Assembly (NCBI GenBank): GCA_035399845.1
Contig: DAOPJV010000011.1
Location: forward strand, 62,001-126,000
Direction: 5' to 3'
DNA length: 64,000 nt
From: ECT2AJA-110-A sp035399845
Lineage (GTDB): Bacteria > Planctomycetota > Phycisphaerae > UBA1845 > UTPLA1
The translations under genes and the position numbers were made by a program. This document shows positions 1 to 8,123 of the stretch, piece by piece (the stretch's first letter is position 1; every line of letters begins with the position of its first letter). The notes beneath the pieces are model-generated. The model searched no databases and was not told where the DNA came from. It saw only the letters and a list, made by a program, of their open reading frames with translations.

Positions 1-1776
1 CGCGTCGATGTTCGGCCGGGCGTCCAGCGAATGCACGTCGCCGTTGATCCGGGCGCGAACATACCCCTGCGCGGCAAAGCGATTGAGCATCGCCTCCCAC
101 GTCTCGCCCTGAACCGGGTCGACCGGGGCGCAGAGCAACACCTTCGTCCCGTTCGGCAGCGAGAGAACCTTGTCGATGATCTCCTCGCTGGACTGTGTGC
201 CGATCGCCAGATCGCACTTCGGGCAATGCGGCGTGCCGATCCGCGCCCACAGGACGCGCATGTAGTCGTAGATTTCCGTGACGGTTCCGACTGTCGAACG
301 CGGGCTGTTGCTCGCCGCCTTCTGCTCGATCGCGATCGCCGGCGAGAGACCGTAGACGTGGTCGACCTTCGGCTTCTGGAACTGCCCCAGGAACTGCCGG
401 GCGTAGGCCGACAGCGACTCCACGTAGCGCCGCTGGCCTTCGACATAGACCGTGTCCATCGCGAAGCTGGACTTGCCGCTGCCCGACACGCCGGAACAGA
501 CAGTCATCGCGCCGCGCGGCACGCGGACCGTCAGATCCTTCAGGTTGTGTTCCCGGGCGCCAACGACGAGCAGATCGTTGTCATTTGGCGATTTTGTGAT
601 TTGGCGATCTGGCGATTTTTCGCCGGCCGGCGCCGCTTCGCCAACCTGCGATTTCTTCCGCTTTGAAGCCCTGCCGGTCTTCAACCTGGCGCCGCCGCTA
701 CTCTCGAACAGTTCGCGCAGCGATTCGCCGGTATGGCTCTTCGGGTTGGCGGCGACTTCTTCCGGCGCGCCCGTCGCGACGACTTCGCCGCCGCCGCTGC
801 CGCCTTCCGGTCCCATGTCGATAATCCAGTCGGCCGTCTTGATCACATCCAGATTGTGTTCGATCACGACGACGGAATTGCCCGCGTCGACGAAGCCGTG
901 CAGCACCTCGAGCAGCCGGCGGATGTCCTCGAAGTGCAGCCCCGTCGTCGGTTCGTCCAGCAGGTAGAGCGTGCGCCCCGTGCTCCGCTTGACGAGTTCC
1001 TTCGCCAGCTTGATGCGCTGCGCCTCGCCGCCGCTGAGTGTCGTGCTCGCCTGGCCCAGCTTGAGGTAATCCAGGCCCACGGCGTGCAGCGTGTCGAGCA
1101 TGCCCTTGACCTTCGGAATGGCGTCGAAGTGTTCGAGCGCTTCCTGCACGTCCATGTCGAGCACGTCGTGGATGTTCTTTCCGCGATAATGAACCTGGAG
1201 CGTCTCGTGATTGAATCGCCGCCCTTCGCAGACAGGACACGTCGTCCACACGTCCGCAAGAAAGTCCATCTCGATGCGGTTCTGACCGTTCCCCTCGCAG
1301 GCCTCGCAGCGACCACCGCCCTTCTCACCCGTCGCCACGTTAAAGCTGAAACGCGCCGGCGCGTAGCCGCGAACCTTACTGTCGGGCAGCCTGGCGAAGA
1401 GCGTGCGAATCTCGTCGAAGAGTTTGATATAGGTCGCCGGATTGCTGCGAGGCGTGCGACCGATCGGCGACTGATCGATATCGATGACCTTGTCGAGATT
1501 GTGCAGGCCCTCAATGCTGTCGTGTTTGCCCGGCTGCGCCGTCTCGGCGCCGTTCAGATCCCGCGCGAGCGCCTCGCGCAGGATGTCATTCACCAGCGAG
1601 CTCTTGCCGCTGCCCGACACGCCCGTCACGCAGACAAATCGCCCCAGCGGAATCTCGACATCGATGTTCCGCAGGTTGTTCTGCGCCGCGCCGCGAATCA
1701 CGAGCCACGGATTGACGTCCATCGGCTTCGGCTCGAACCGGCGAAGGCTCGTTGTCTTCTTTCTCTTCTTCGCCAT
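1..1776 (-). CDS. uvrA: UvrA second ORF (ABC half II fused to a further half I), 3' end beyond window
   Basis: Damage-recognition ATPase of nucleotide excision repair. From an ATG at 1776 the frame stays open for 592 codons to the window edge, so the C-terminus is missing. Residues about 23-365 are the C-terminal ABC half of a UvrA: Walker A GVSGSGKS at 52-59, a four-Cys zinc module (CEAC...CPVC), signature LSGGEAQRIKLA and Walker B LYLLDEP. A Lys/Ser/Pro-rich linker follows (bases about 575-700). Then a new UvrA N-terminal half starts (VVGAREHNL, second GVSGSGKS, YVEGQRRYVESLSAYARQF). The order half II - half I' shows that this continues the ORF at 1985-4051, as in the tandemly duplicated UvrA known from Chlamydiae and planctomycetes. 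Here a stop and about 200 bp separate the first half I from the rest. Confidence 0.93.
   Translation of the reverse strand, partial: MAKKRKKTTSLRRFEPKPMDVNPWLVIRGAAQNNLRNIDVEIPLGRFVCVTGVSGSGKSSLVNDILREALARDLNGAETAQPGKHDSIEGLHNLDKVIDIDQSPIGRTPRSNPATYIKLFDEIRTLFARLPDSKVRGYAPARFSFNVATGEKGGGRCEACEGNGQNRIEMDFLADVWTTCPVCEGRRFNHETLQVHYRGKNIHDVLDMDVQEALEHFDAIPKVKGMLDTLHAVGLDYLKLGQASTTLSGGEAQRIKLAKELVKRSTGRTLYLLDEPTTGLHFEDIRRLLEVLHGFVDAGNSVVVIEHNLDVIKTADWIIDMGPEGGSGGGEVVATGAPEEVAANPKSHTGESLRELFESSGGARLKTGRASKRKKSQVGEAAPAGEKSPDRQITKSPNDNDLLVVGAREHNLKDLTVRVPRGAMTVCSGVSGSGKSSFAMDTVYVEGQRRYVESLSAYARQFLGQFQKPKVDHVYGLSPAIAIEQKAASNSPRSTVGTVTEIYDYMRVLWARIGTPHCPKCDLAIGTQSSEEIIDKVLSLPNGTKVLLCAPVDPVQGETWEAMLNRFAAQGYVRARINGDVHSLDARPNIDA
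583..622. repeat. Five degenerate 8-bp tandem repeats in the uvrA linker
   Basis: Five consecutive octamers (ATTTGGCG, ATTTTGTG, ATTTGGCG, ATCTGGCG, ATTTTTCG) lie inside the coding sequence of the UvrA inter-domain linker and encode part of its Lys/Ser/Pro stretch. Eight is not a multiple of three, so loss or gain of one unit would shift the frame. The translation is in frame as it stands. Confidence 0.75.
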
Positions 1777-1984
1777 CGGGCGATCATTCTTCCTTGTTTC
1801 GGGTGGCATGCTTGCCCCCAAAGGCAAGCATGTGACGTCGAGAAAACCTCAATCTCAACTCACAAACGCAGGCCCATCGCTCAACATCGAACGCCTCATG
1901 CCATCGCGCGACGCCGACCCTATGGCTGGGTGGCATGCTTGCCCCCAAAGGCAAGCATGAGATGTCGCGAAACCGTCACATCAA
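1777..1984. repeat. Intergenic split point of the double UvrA with two hairpin-bearing direct repeats
   Basis: The 208 bp between the two uvrA ORFs carry two direct copies of a roughly 60 bp unit, 1801-1860 and 1928-1986. Each begins GGGTGGCATGC and contains a perfect 10-bp stem (CATGCTTGCC / GGCAAGCATG, loop CCCAAA) at 1807-1832 and 1934-1959. The flanks after the hairpin are alike but diverged. The second copy reaches the TAG stop of the upstream ORF (1985-1987). No terminator-like T run follows either hairpin on the coding strand. Confidence 0.85.
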
Positions 1985-4051
1985 CTAACGCCGCTTCTTC
2001 TGAGACACCTTCTTCACAACACGCCGCTTGTTAGACGCCGTATCGCTCGCTTCGCCGGCGCTCTTCTTCTTCACTTTGGATTTTGACTTTTTGACGTTTT
2101 GACTTTTCAGCCTTTCCACCGGCCGTCGCTCCGGAATCGCAATCTCCCGCTCCCCCGTGAGAAACTGACCCGTGAGCGATGTCTTGTTCGCCGTGATCGC
2201 GGCGTAGTCCCCTTCCGCAACGACGCGACCACCGCGAACGCCGGGGCCCGGACCGAAGTCCACGATGTGATCGGCGGCCCGCATCGTGTCCTCGTCATGC
2301 TCCACGACGATCACGGTATTCCCCATATCGCGCAGTCGAATCAGACTGTCGAGCAGCCGCTTGTTGTCGCGGGCGTGCAGACCGATGGAGGGTTCGTCCA
2401 GCACGTACATCACGCCGACGAGCCCCGATCCGATCTGCCCCGCAAGGCGAATGCGCTGCAGCTCGCCACCGCTGAGCGTCGGCGCCGTGCGTTCCAGCGA
2501 CAGGTAATGCAGCCCCACATCGAGCAGGAACTTCAGCCGCGCCCGCACTTCCTTCAGCACTTCCTCCGCGATGACCTGCTGCACAGGCGTGAGCGAAAGC
2601 CGCTCGAACAACTCGCAGGTCTCGCCGATCGACATCGCGCAGAGTTCCGTCAGGTTGGGGCCCCGCTTTCGGGCCCCGGTCGGCAGCCGCACGGCCAGCG
2701 CCTGCGCGTTCAATCTCGCGCCGCTGCACTCCGGGCAGGCGCCGCGACGCATGAACTTCTCGTAGTACTCGCGAACGAACCCGGCCTTCGCCTTGCGATA
2801 CTTCTCCCGAAGCTCCGCGACGACGCCCTCGAACCTGCCGCCATGCTTGAAGACCTTGCCGTAGCTTCGCCAGGTGAACGTGATATGCCGATCGCCCGTC
2901 CCGAAGAGCAGCGCGTCCTGCGCCGCCTTCGGCAGGTCCTTCCAGGGTTTCTTGATATCGAAGCCCAGCGCGTCGGCGACCCCCTGGAACATGTGCCGAC
3001 GCCATCGCCCCGGTTTCGTCCTCAGCGGCGCCACGCACGGCGCGTAGAAGGTCTTCTTCGGATCGGGAATCAGCAGATCGACGTCGAAATCGAACAGTTC
3101 GCCCAGACCACCGCAGGTTGTGCACATGCCTGTCGGCGAATTGAACGAAAACAACTGTGGGCTCGGCGGCTCAAAGGAAATTGAGCAATTTGTGCAGGCG
3201 TACTTCGAGGAGAAGATCTTCTCGTCCGACGCCCCGCGTTTGCCCGCCTTGCCTTCCGCCTCGTCATCGTCGGCCATCGGCGTCACAATCAGCGTCCCCT
3301 TGCCGACGCCAAGGGCGCTCTGCACAGCCTCCGCCAGCCGGGCGCGGCCCGACGCCGACACGCGAATGCGATCGATCACGACTTCGATGTCGTGCCGCCG
3401 GTTCTTTTCCAGCGAAAGATCGTCCCGCAGCGAGACGACTTCGCCATCGACGCGCGCCCGGACATAACCCTCGCGAACAAGATCCTCGAACGTGTCGCGG
3501 AATTCGCCCTTCTGCTTGCGGGCGACGGGGGCAAGAATCAGCACGCGGGCGCCCTTCGCCTTGTCTGTCGCGCCCGCCGCTCCCTTGAGTTCGCGGTTCG
3601 GAACGGGGCCGTCGCCGAACTCGCTGAGGATGGCGCCGACGATCTGGTCGATTGTCTGCGCCGAAATGGGCTCGCCACACTGCGTGCAGTGCTGCAGGCC
3701 GATGCGCGCGTAGAGCACGCGCAGAAAGTCGTGAATCGCCGTGACCGTGCCGACGGTCGATCGCGGATTCCAGCCCGTCGTCTTCTGCTCGATGGCGATC
3801 GCCGGGGACAATCCGGAGATCAGGTCGCAATCCGGCTTTTCCATCTGCCCCATGAACTGCCGGGCGTAGGAACTGAGCGATTCGATGTAGCGGCGCTGCC
3901 CCTCGGCGTAGAGCGTGTCAAAGGCGAGCGAACTCTTGCCGCTCCCCGAAACGCCCGTGAAGCAGATCAGCTGGTTCCGCGGCAGGCGCAGCGAGACACT
4001 CTGGAGGTTGTGTACGCGCGCGTTCCTGACTTCGATATATTCGGGTTCCAT
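1985..4051 (-). CDS. uvrA: UvrA first ORF (ABC half I only)
   Basis: 688 aa protein equal to the N-terminal half of a UvrA. It has Walker A GVSGSGKS at 33-40, the conserved RRYIESLSSYARQFMGQM and SPAIAIEQK segments, a four-Cys zinc finger (CTNC...CTTC), signature LSGGELQRIRLAG and Walker B VMYVLDEPSIGL. A normal UvrA continues into a second ABC half; this ORF ends in a Lys/Arg/Ser-rich tail (ending KKVSQKKRR), and half II is encoded by the next ORF downstream. UvrA needs both ABC halves, so either the two polypeptides associate or this is a lesion. ATG start at 4051. A hairpin at 4133-4162 separates it from the upstream transporter, suggesting its own promoter in the short gap, though none is obvious. 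Confidence 0.95.
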   Translation of the reverse strand: MEPEYIEVRNARVHNLQSVSLRLPRNQLICFTGVSGSGKSSLAFDTLYAEGQRRYIESLSSYARQFMGQMEKPDCDLISGLSPAIAIEQKTTGWNPRSTVGTVTAIHDFLRVLYARIGLQHCTQCGEPISAQTIDQIVGAILSEFGDGPVPNRELKGAAGATDKAKGARVLILAPVARKQKGEFRDTFEDLVREGYVRARVDGEVVSLRDDLSLEKNRRHDIEVVIDRIRVSASGRARLAEAVQSALGVGKGTLIVTPMADDDEAEGKAGKRGASDEKIFSSKYACTNCSISFEPPSPQLFSFNSPTGMCTTCGGLGELFDFDVDLLIPDPKKTFYAPCVAPLRTKPGRWRRHMFQGVADALGFDIKKPWKDLPKAAQDALLFGTGDRHITFTWRSYGKVFKHGGRFEGVVAELREKYRKAKAGFVREYYEKFMRRGACPECSGARLNAQALAVRLPTGARKRGPNLTELCAMSIGETCELFERLSLTPVQQVIAEEVLKEVRARLKFLLDVGLHYLSLERTAPTLSGGELQRIRLAGQIGSGLVGVMYVLDEPSIGLHARDNKRLLDSLIRLRDMGNTVIVVEHDEDTMRAADHIVDFGPGPGVRGGRVVAEGDYAAITANKTSLTGQFLTGEREIAIPERRPVERLKSQNVKKSKSKVKKKSAGEASDTASNKRRVVKKVSQKKRR

Positions 4052-4132
4052 TCGGGTCGGGATTGTAGGCGCGATCAGGCGACTTCGGCAACGCTCCCCG
4101 ACTCGACAAACGAAAGATTCGCGGGAAATGAA

Positions 4133-4162
4133 ACAGGGATCGGCGTTGACGCCGATCCCTGT
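4133..4162 (-). terminator. Probable terminator of the SSS-transporter transcript
   Basis: Perfect 13-bp stem ACAGGGATCGGCG / CGCCGATCCCTGT with loop TTGA, 33 bp past the stop of the minus-strand symporter gene. On the minus strand it is followed by TTTCATTTCCC, a weak T-rich tail. Confidence 0.7.
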
Positions 4163-4194
4163 CGATTGTGATCTGTGAATCGCGTGGCGTTGCG

Positions 4195-5889
4195 TCAGCG
4201 CCTGAAGAACTTCGCCAGCGTCGCCTCGCTCGGCGCAGGTGTCATCAGCGAAACAACGACCAGCGCCAGCGTCGACGCCGCGACGATCGTCGCCACGGGC
4301 ATCATCCCGAGGAAGAGGAACTCACGCTTCGCGCCCCAGTCCGCCTGTGAGAAGAGCCACGTCCACGTTCCCGCCATCGCCAGCACGCACGCGTACGCGC
4401 CCGCCTTCGTCGTGCGCTTCCAGTAGATGGCGGCAAACACAAGCGGAAACAGCCCCGCAAACCCGCTGAAGCACCAGACTGCGAGCGTGAACACACTCCC
4501 CGGGCGCTGCAGCGAGATGACATAGGTCACGGCGACGATCAGGATGACAAAGATGCGGCCGCAGAGAACTTTCTGCCGATCGCTCACTTTGTCATGCCCC
4601 AGGTAATGGGCGACGACGTCGTTCGCAAAAATGCTGCCGATGCAGAGAAACTGCGAATCCAGGCTCGACATGATCGCCGCGAGAACGCCCGCCGTCAGCA
4701 ATCCCGGCAGAATGCCCGCGCCACCCGTCTTCGTCAGCTGTGCGACCATCTGACCCAGCACGAGATTCGGATTCCCCTGCCCCCAGGGGATCACGGGATC
4801 CGTCTTGCCCGGAATAATCGCGGATGTCGCCCACATGCCCAGCAGGACGCACGGCACCCACACGATCATGATCAACAGCGGATGCAGAATGACCGCGGGT
4901 TTGAAACTGCTCGCGGATTTCGCCGTCAGCCAGTGCTGAAACAGGTGCGGAAACATCCCGACGCTCAGCGGAATGAACATGTACGTCAGGAAATGCAGGT
5001 ACGTGATGCCGTGCGGCTTCTCCGGCGCTCTCGGCACGGGGCCTCGCTTGTCCTTCGGCGCCTTGTGCCACTTCACGAGCGTGTTGTCGAACTGCTTCTT
5101 CGCCTCCACGTAGCGCGTCATTGGATCGTCAGGACGGACTGTGCGACGCGCGGCGTGCGGGTTGTTTTCCAGGACCATCGCCGTCGCATTCTTCATGCCG
5201 CCAAGCTTGTCGGCGATCACGACGAATGTAATCAGGCCCAGCAGGATGAACACGAGCGTCTGAAAGGCGTTCGCCCACGCCGCCCCGCGCACGCCGCCGA
5301 GAAAGACGTAGACCAGCACGACGATGCAGATGCCGCCGGACCCCAGCCAGTAAGGAATGCCGCCGACTTTATCCGCCGCTGGACCGACGCCGCCACCCGC
5401 AAACAGGTCCGGGAACGCCCCCGCCGTCACGGAGTTGATCGTGCCGCCGGCCGCAACCACGCCGATCAGGAGATAGGGAATCACGAGCCCGACGAGGACG
5501 GGAAAGAGCAGCACGCCCAGCTTGTCCGATTCGAAACGATCGCGGAAGAACTGGATCTGTGTGACGTAGCCGTGCTTCGCGCCGAGGGACCAGAGCTTGA
5601 TGCCGACGAGGAAGAAACACGCCGAATGCACGATGCCCGACCACGACGCCATCATGCCGTACACGCCGATGCCCGCCTTGAACGACTCCCCCGTCGACCC
5701 GACGAGCGCGAACGCCGTCATCGTCGTGCCGAAGAGCGACATGACGAGCAGGAACCAGCCGATGCCGCGCGACGCGAGGAAGTAATCACTGGCCGTGCCC
5801 TTGAACTTCCGGCTCGTGACAATGCCGAGACCGACGAGAAGCGCCAGGTAACCAAGAATGATCCAGACGGAGGTCTGTGCGGGACTCAT
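4195..5889 (-). CDS. Sodium:solute symporter family (SSS) transporter
   Basis: 564 aa polytopic inner-membrane protein of the sodium/solute symporter family, with about 13 hydrophobic segments. The N-terminus has the family pattern (SDYFLASRGIGWFLLVMSLF, then SLDSQFLCIGSIFANDVV near residue 395, the usual SSF region). A hydrophilic loop at about residues 235-285 (KKQFDNTLVKWHKAPKDKRG) is an insertion. The start ATG at 5889 overlaps the stop of the small DUF3311 gene by 4 bp (ATGA), and DUF3311 proteins are regular partners of SSS carriers. Substrate unknown; the downstream position to an FAD enzyme and chorismate-lyase-like gene could hint at an aromatic or organic acid, but that is inference. 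Confidence 0.92.
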   Translation of the reverse strand: MSPAQTSVWIILGYLALLVGLGIVTSRKFKGTASDYFLASRGIGWFLLVMSLFGTTMTAFALVGSTGESFKAGIGVYGMMASWSGIVHSACFFLVGIKLWSLGAKHGYVTQIQFFRDRFESDKLGVLLFPVLVGLVIPYLLIGVVAAGGTINSVTAGAFPDLFAGGGVGPAADKVGGIPYWLGSGGICIVVLVYVFLGGVRGAAWANAFQTLVFILLGLITFVVIADKLGGMKNATAMVLENNPHAARRTVRPDDPMTRYVEAKKQFDNTLVKWHKAPKDKRGPVPRAPEKPHGITYLHFLTYMFIPLSVGMFPHLFQHWLTAKSASSFKPAVILHPLLIMIVWVPCVLLGMWATSAIIPGKTDPVIPWGQGNPNLVLGQMVAQLTKTGGAGILPGLLTAGVLAAIMSSLDSQFLCIGSIFANDVVAHYLGHDKVSDRQKVLCGRIFVILIVAVTYVISLQRPGSVFTLAVWCFSGFAGLFPLVFAAIYWKRTTKAGAYACVLAMAGTWTWLFSQADWGAKREFLFLGMMPVATIVAASTLALVVVSLMTPAPSEATLAKFFRR

Positions 5890-6128
5890 ATGCCGCCTCC
5901 CTTCGTCTCAGCGTCCCTGGCAATCTCCTCTTCCAGGAGCTCGACGTCGTCGGGCCAGCAGAACTTGATCGCGGCGGCCCACAGAATCGCGGCGGCAATC
6001 GAAACGCCCGCGTGATACGCCAGACCGATCGGAACCACGTCGAACACGAGTTCCTGTGAATCCCAGTACCAGAAATCCTGATGCGCGATGACCAGCAGGA
6101 TGATCAGCGCATAAACCAGCTTCTTCAT
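5886..6128 (-). CDS. DUF3311 small membrane protein, partner of the SSS transporter
   Basis: 80 aa, two predicted membrane helices (residues about 4-20 and 38-58) separated by the short HQDFWYWDSQELVF segment, then an acidic cytoplasmic tail. Size, topology and the tight 4-bp ATGA overlap with the downstream symporter match DUF3311 proteins, which commonly precede SSS transporters and may be small subunits. An upstream in-frame extension exists, but the ATG at 6128 has a GAAAGG ribosome site at suitable spacing and begins with MKKLVYALIILLV, so it is preferred. Confidence 0.85.
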   Translation of the reverse strand: MKKLVYALIILLVIAHQDFWYWDSQELVFDVVPIGLAYHAGVSIAAAILWAAAIKFCWPDDVELLEEEIARDAETKGGGI

Positions 6129-6138
6129 GAAGGCCCTT

Positions 6139-7398
6139 TCAGGCGATGGCATTCTCTTCCAGTTCAATCGGTCCCGGCAGATCGATTCGCTGCCGCATGA
6201 CGTCGAAGACCGCGCCGACTTCGTTGTTGAACACGTCACCGATCAGAATACGTACGATGTGATCGCCGAACTTCGGATTGTCTCGGACGAATTTCCCGAT
6301 GCTGAAGTCCTCGTTGTAGAAGGCGTACACGAGCTGACGAAGCGTCTGCATGGCCGCGACAAACCGGCCGCCGAACGCGCCGAGCCGCGACGCCGACGTA
6401 TCGCCGAGTTCCAGCGCCTTGTGAATCGTGTCCGCCGCGTACTCCCCGCTCTTCAGCGCCAGCATCACGCCGGACGAATACACGGGATCGAGGAAGCCGA
6501 AGGCGTCGCCGATCAGGACCCAGCCATCACCCGCCATCCGCCGCGAGCGATAGGAAAAGTCCGCCGTTACATAGACCTTGCCGATGCGCTCCGCCTTCCC
6601 GAGCCGGCTCTGCAGCCCCGGGCAGTTCGCAATCTCCTCGTCGAGCGTCATGGCCGGATCGTCGCCCCGCCCCGTACACAGATACGAAGGTGGCGCCACG
6701 ACGCCGACACTCACGAGCCGATCCTTCTCATTCAGCGGGATCCACCAGAACCAGCCATTGCGATCGCGCGTGTGCATGATGATCGTCGCGCCCGCGTTGC
6801 GGCCCTCCTCCCACTCACAGTTGCGATAGTGGGCGTAGATCGACGCGTTCTTCAGCCGCTCGTCCGGCTCGCGCAGGCCCAGCTGCCGCGACAGCAGACC
6901 CGACTGGCCCGACGCGTCCACCACAACCTTCGCGGCGAACTCGCGTACTTTGCCATCGACGATGGCCCGAACGCCCTTCGCCCGTTCGCCATCCATGATC
7001 ACTTCGCGAACGTTCGCGCCGTGAATGACCTCCGCGCCGTTCGCGACGGCGTTGTCGATCATCATCTTGTCGAACACGTCGCGGCGCACCTGCCAGGTGC
7101 GCGACCATTCATTCGGATCGCGATCCGTGAAAAAGAAGGGCGCCGACTCCTTGCCATTCGCCGTGACGAACTGGACGCTCTCCTTCACGGGGAAGTCCAT
7201 CGCCTGGAGCTTCTCCAGCATGCCAAGTCGCTTGAACGTCCAGTAGGTCTGCGGCATGAGCGATTCGCCGACGCGATGCCGCGGAAACGGGTACCGCTCC
7301 AGCACGAGCGCGCTGCGACCATGTTTGGCCAGCAGCGTCGCCGTCGTAGCCCCCGCAGGCCCCCCGCCGATGATGATGCAGTCGTATGCGTTCGTCAT
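6139..7398 (-). CDS. FAD-dependent oxidoreductase of the flavin-halogenase / geranylgeranyl-reductase superfamily
   Basis: 419 aa flavoprotein. The N-terminal Rossmann motif GGGPAG is at 11-16, the VGES motif near 43-46 and the FAD-binding GDAFGFLDP at 297-305. It contains WFWWIP at 216-221, which fits the WxWxIP signature of flavin-dependent halogenases, and a lysine at 72 in FPVKESVQF in about the place of the halogenase active-site lysine. These suggest a halogenase-like monooxygenase fold, but related non-halogenating oxidoreductases share much of this, so activity is unproven. ATG 7398 is chosen over an extended start because the Rossmann strand begins right after it. It lies 57 bp downstream of the chorismate-lyase-like gene on the same strand. 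Confidence 0.85.
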   Translation of the reverse strand: MTNAYDCIIIGGGPAGATTATLLAKHGRSALVLERYPFPRHRVGESLMPQTYWTFKRLGMLEKLQAMDFPVKESVQFVTANGKESAPFFFTDRDPNEWSRTWQVRRDVFDKMMIDNAVANGAEVIHGANVREVIMDGERAKGVRAIVDGKVREFAAKVVVDASGQSGLLSRQLGLREPDERLKNASIYAHYRNCEWEEGRNAGATIIMHTRDRNGWFWWIPLNEKDRLVSVGVVAPPSYLCTGRGDDPAMTLDEEIANCPGLQSRLGKAERIGKVYVTADFSYRSRRMAGDGWVLIGDAFGFLDPVYSSGVMLALKSGEYAADTIHKALELGDTSASRLGAFGGRFVAAMQTLRQLVYAFYNEDFSIGKFVRDNPKFGDHIVRILIGDVFNNEVGAVFDVMRQRIDLPGPIELEENAIA

Positions 7399-7455
7399 AA
7401 CCCCACGTCGTGTACTGTGTGCCACCGCTCTCAAGCGGTGCGGAATACCAGCGAC

Positions 7456-8016
7456 CTACCCCAACCGATCCCCCGCGACCACTTCGAGCAGCTCGATCGC
7501 CGGCTCGCCGTCACAGTGGATCACGCCCACGCGTCCATACAAAGGTCCATCGAGCGACCGATCGAACGCCGACCACAACGTCGCCGGTCCATCGAACCGA
7601 AGAAACCACTTCGGCTCAATCCGCCGAAGGACATTGTGCTGCGTGAGAATATCACCGAGTGGCGTTTTCTTCGAGAGGATTTCCTCGCGGACATCGTCCG
7701 CCGTGTGATTCAGGTGGATTCGAACAACACCGACTTCCACCACGTGGCTGTTGGCGACTGTCAGCAGAATCTTTCGCTGATACGTATCCCCGTTCCGCCG
7801 ATCCTCCAGGACCTCCAGCGCGACCCGCTCACCGTGATAGGCGCCCAGCCGCGAAGTCATGTGCTCGTTGTGGACGAGGAGCTGATCGAACGGCGCCGGC
7901 ACATCCCCGCCCGGCACGAGAATCGGCGCGTCGATGATGTCCGGACCGAAGTACTCGCCGGCGATCGAGCCGAGCGCCATCCGCGGGTCGGCCGTATCCT
8001 GAATATGCGTTGTCAT
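7456..8016 (-). CDS. Chorismate pyruvate-lyase-like protein (DUF98 / UbiC-type fold)
   Basis: 186 aa soluble protein. The pattern LLVHNEHMTSRLGAYHGERV followed by a basic YQRKILL strand and a VVEVGVVRIHL strand fits the DUF98/chorismate-lyase family, which cleaves chorismate to 4-hydroxybenzoate and pyruvate. The conserved HN..MT and single Arg in the YQRK strand are what I rely on; similarity is by eye. ATG 8016 has a good GGAAGG ribosome site. Neighbours on the same strand are a HemN-like radical SAM gene upstream and a halogenase-like flavoenzyme downstream, so 4-hydroxybenzoate may feed a small aromatic product. Confidence 0.6.
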   Translation of the reverse strand: MTTHIQDTADPRMALGSIAGEYFGPDIIDAPILVPGGDVPAPFDQLLVHNEHMTSRLGAYHGERVALEVLEDRRNGDTYQRKILLTVANSHVVEVGVVRIHLNHTADDVREEILSKKTPLGDILTQHNVLRRIEPKWFLRFDGPATLWSAFDRSLDGPLYGRVGVIHCDGEPAIELLEVVAGDRLG

Positions 8017-8123
8017 GAACCTTCCCGTGCCTGATTGCGGCGCTGCAGGCCGCGGGCGATAACGCCGACGCCGCCCCTCAGGGCCTTGCGGCGAAACGCC
8101 CGCTCAATCGTCGATTCGTGGAA

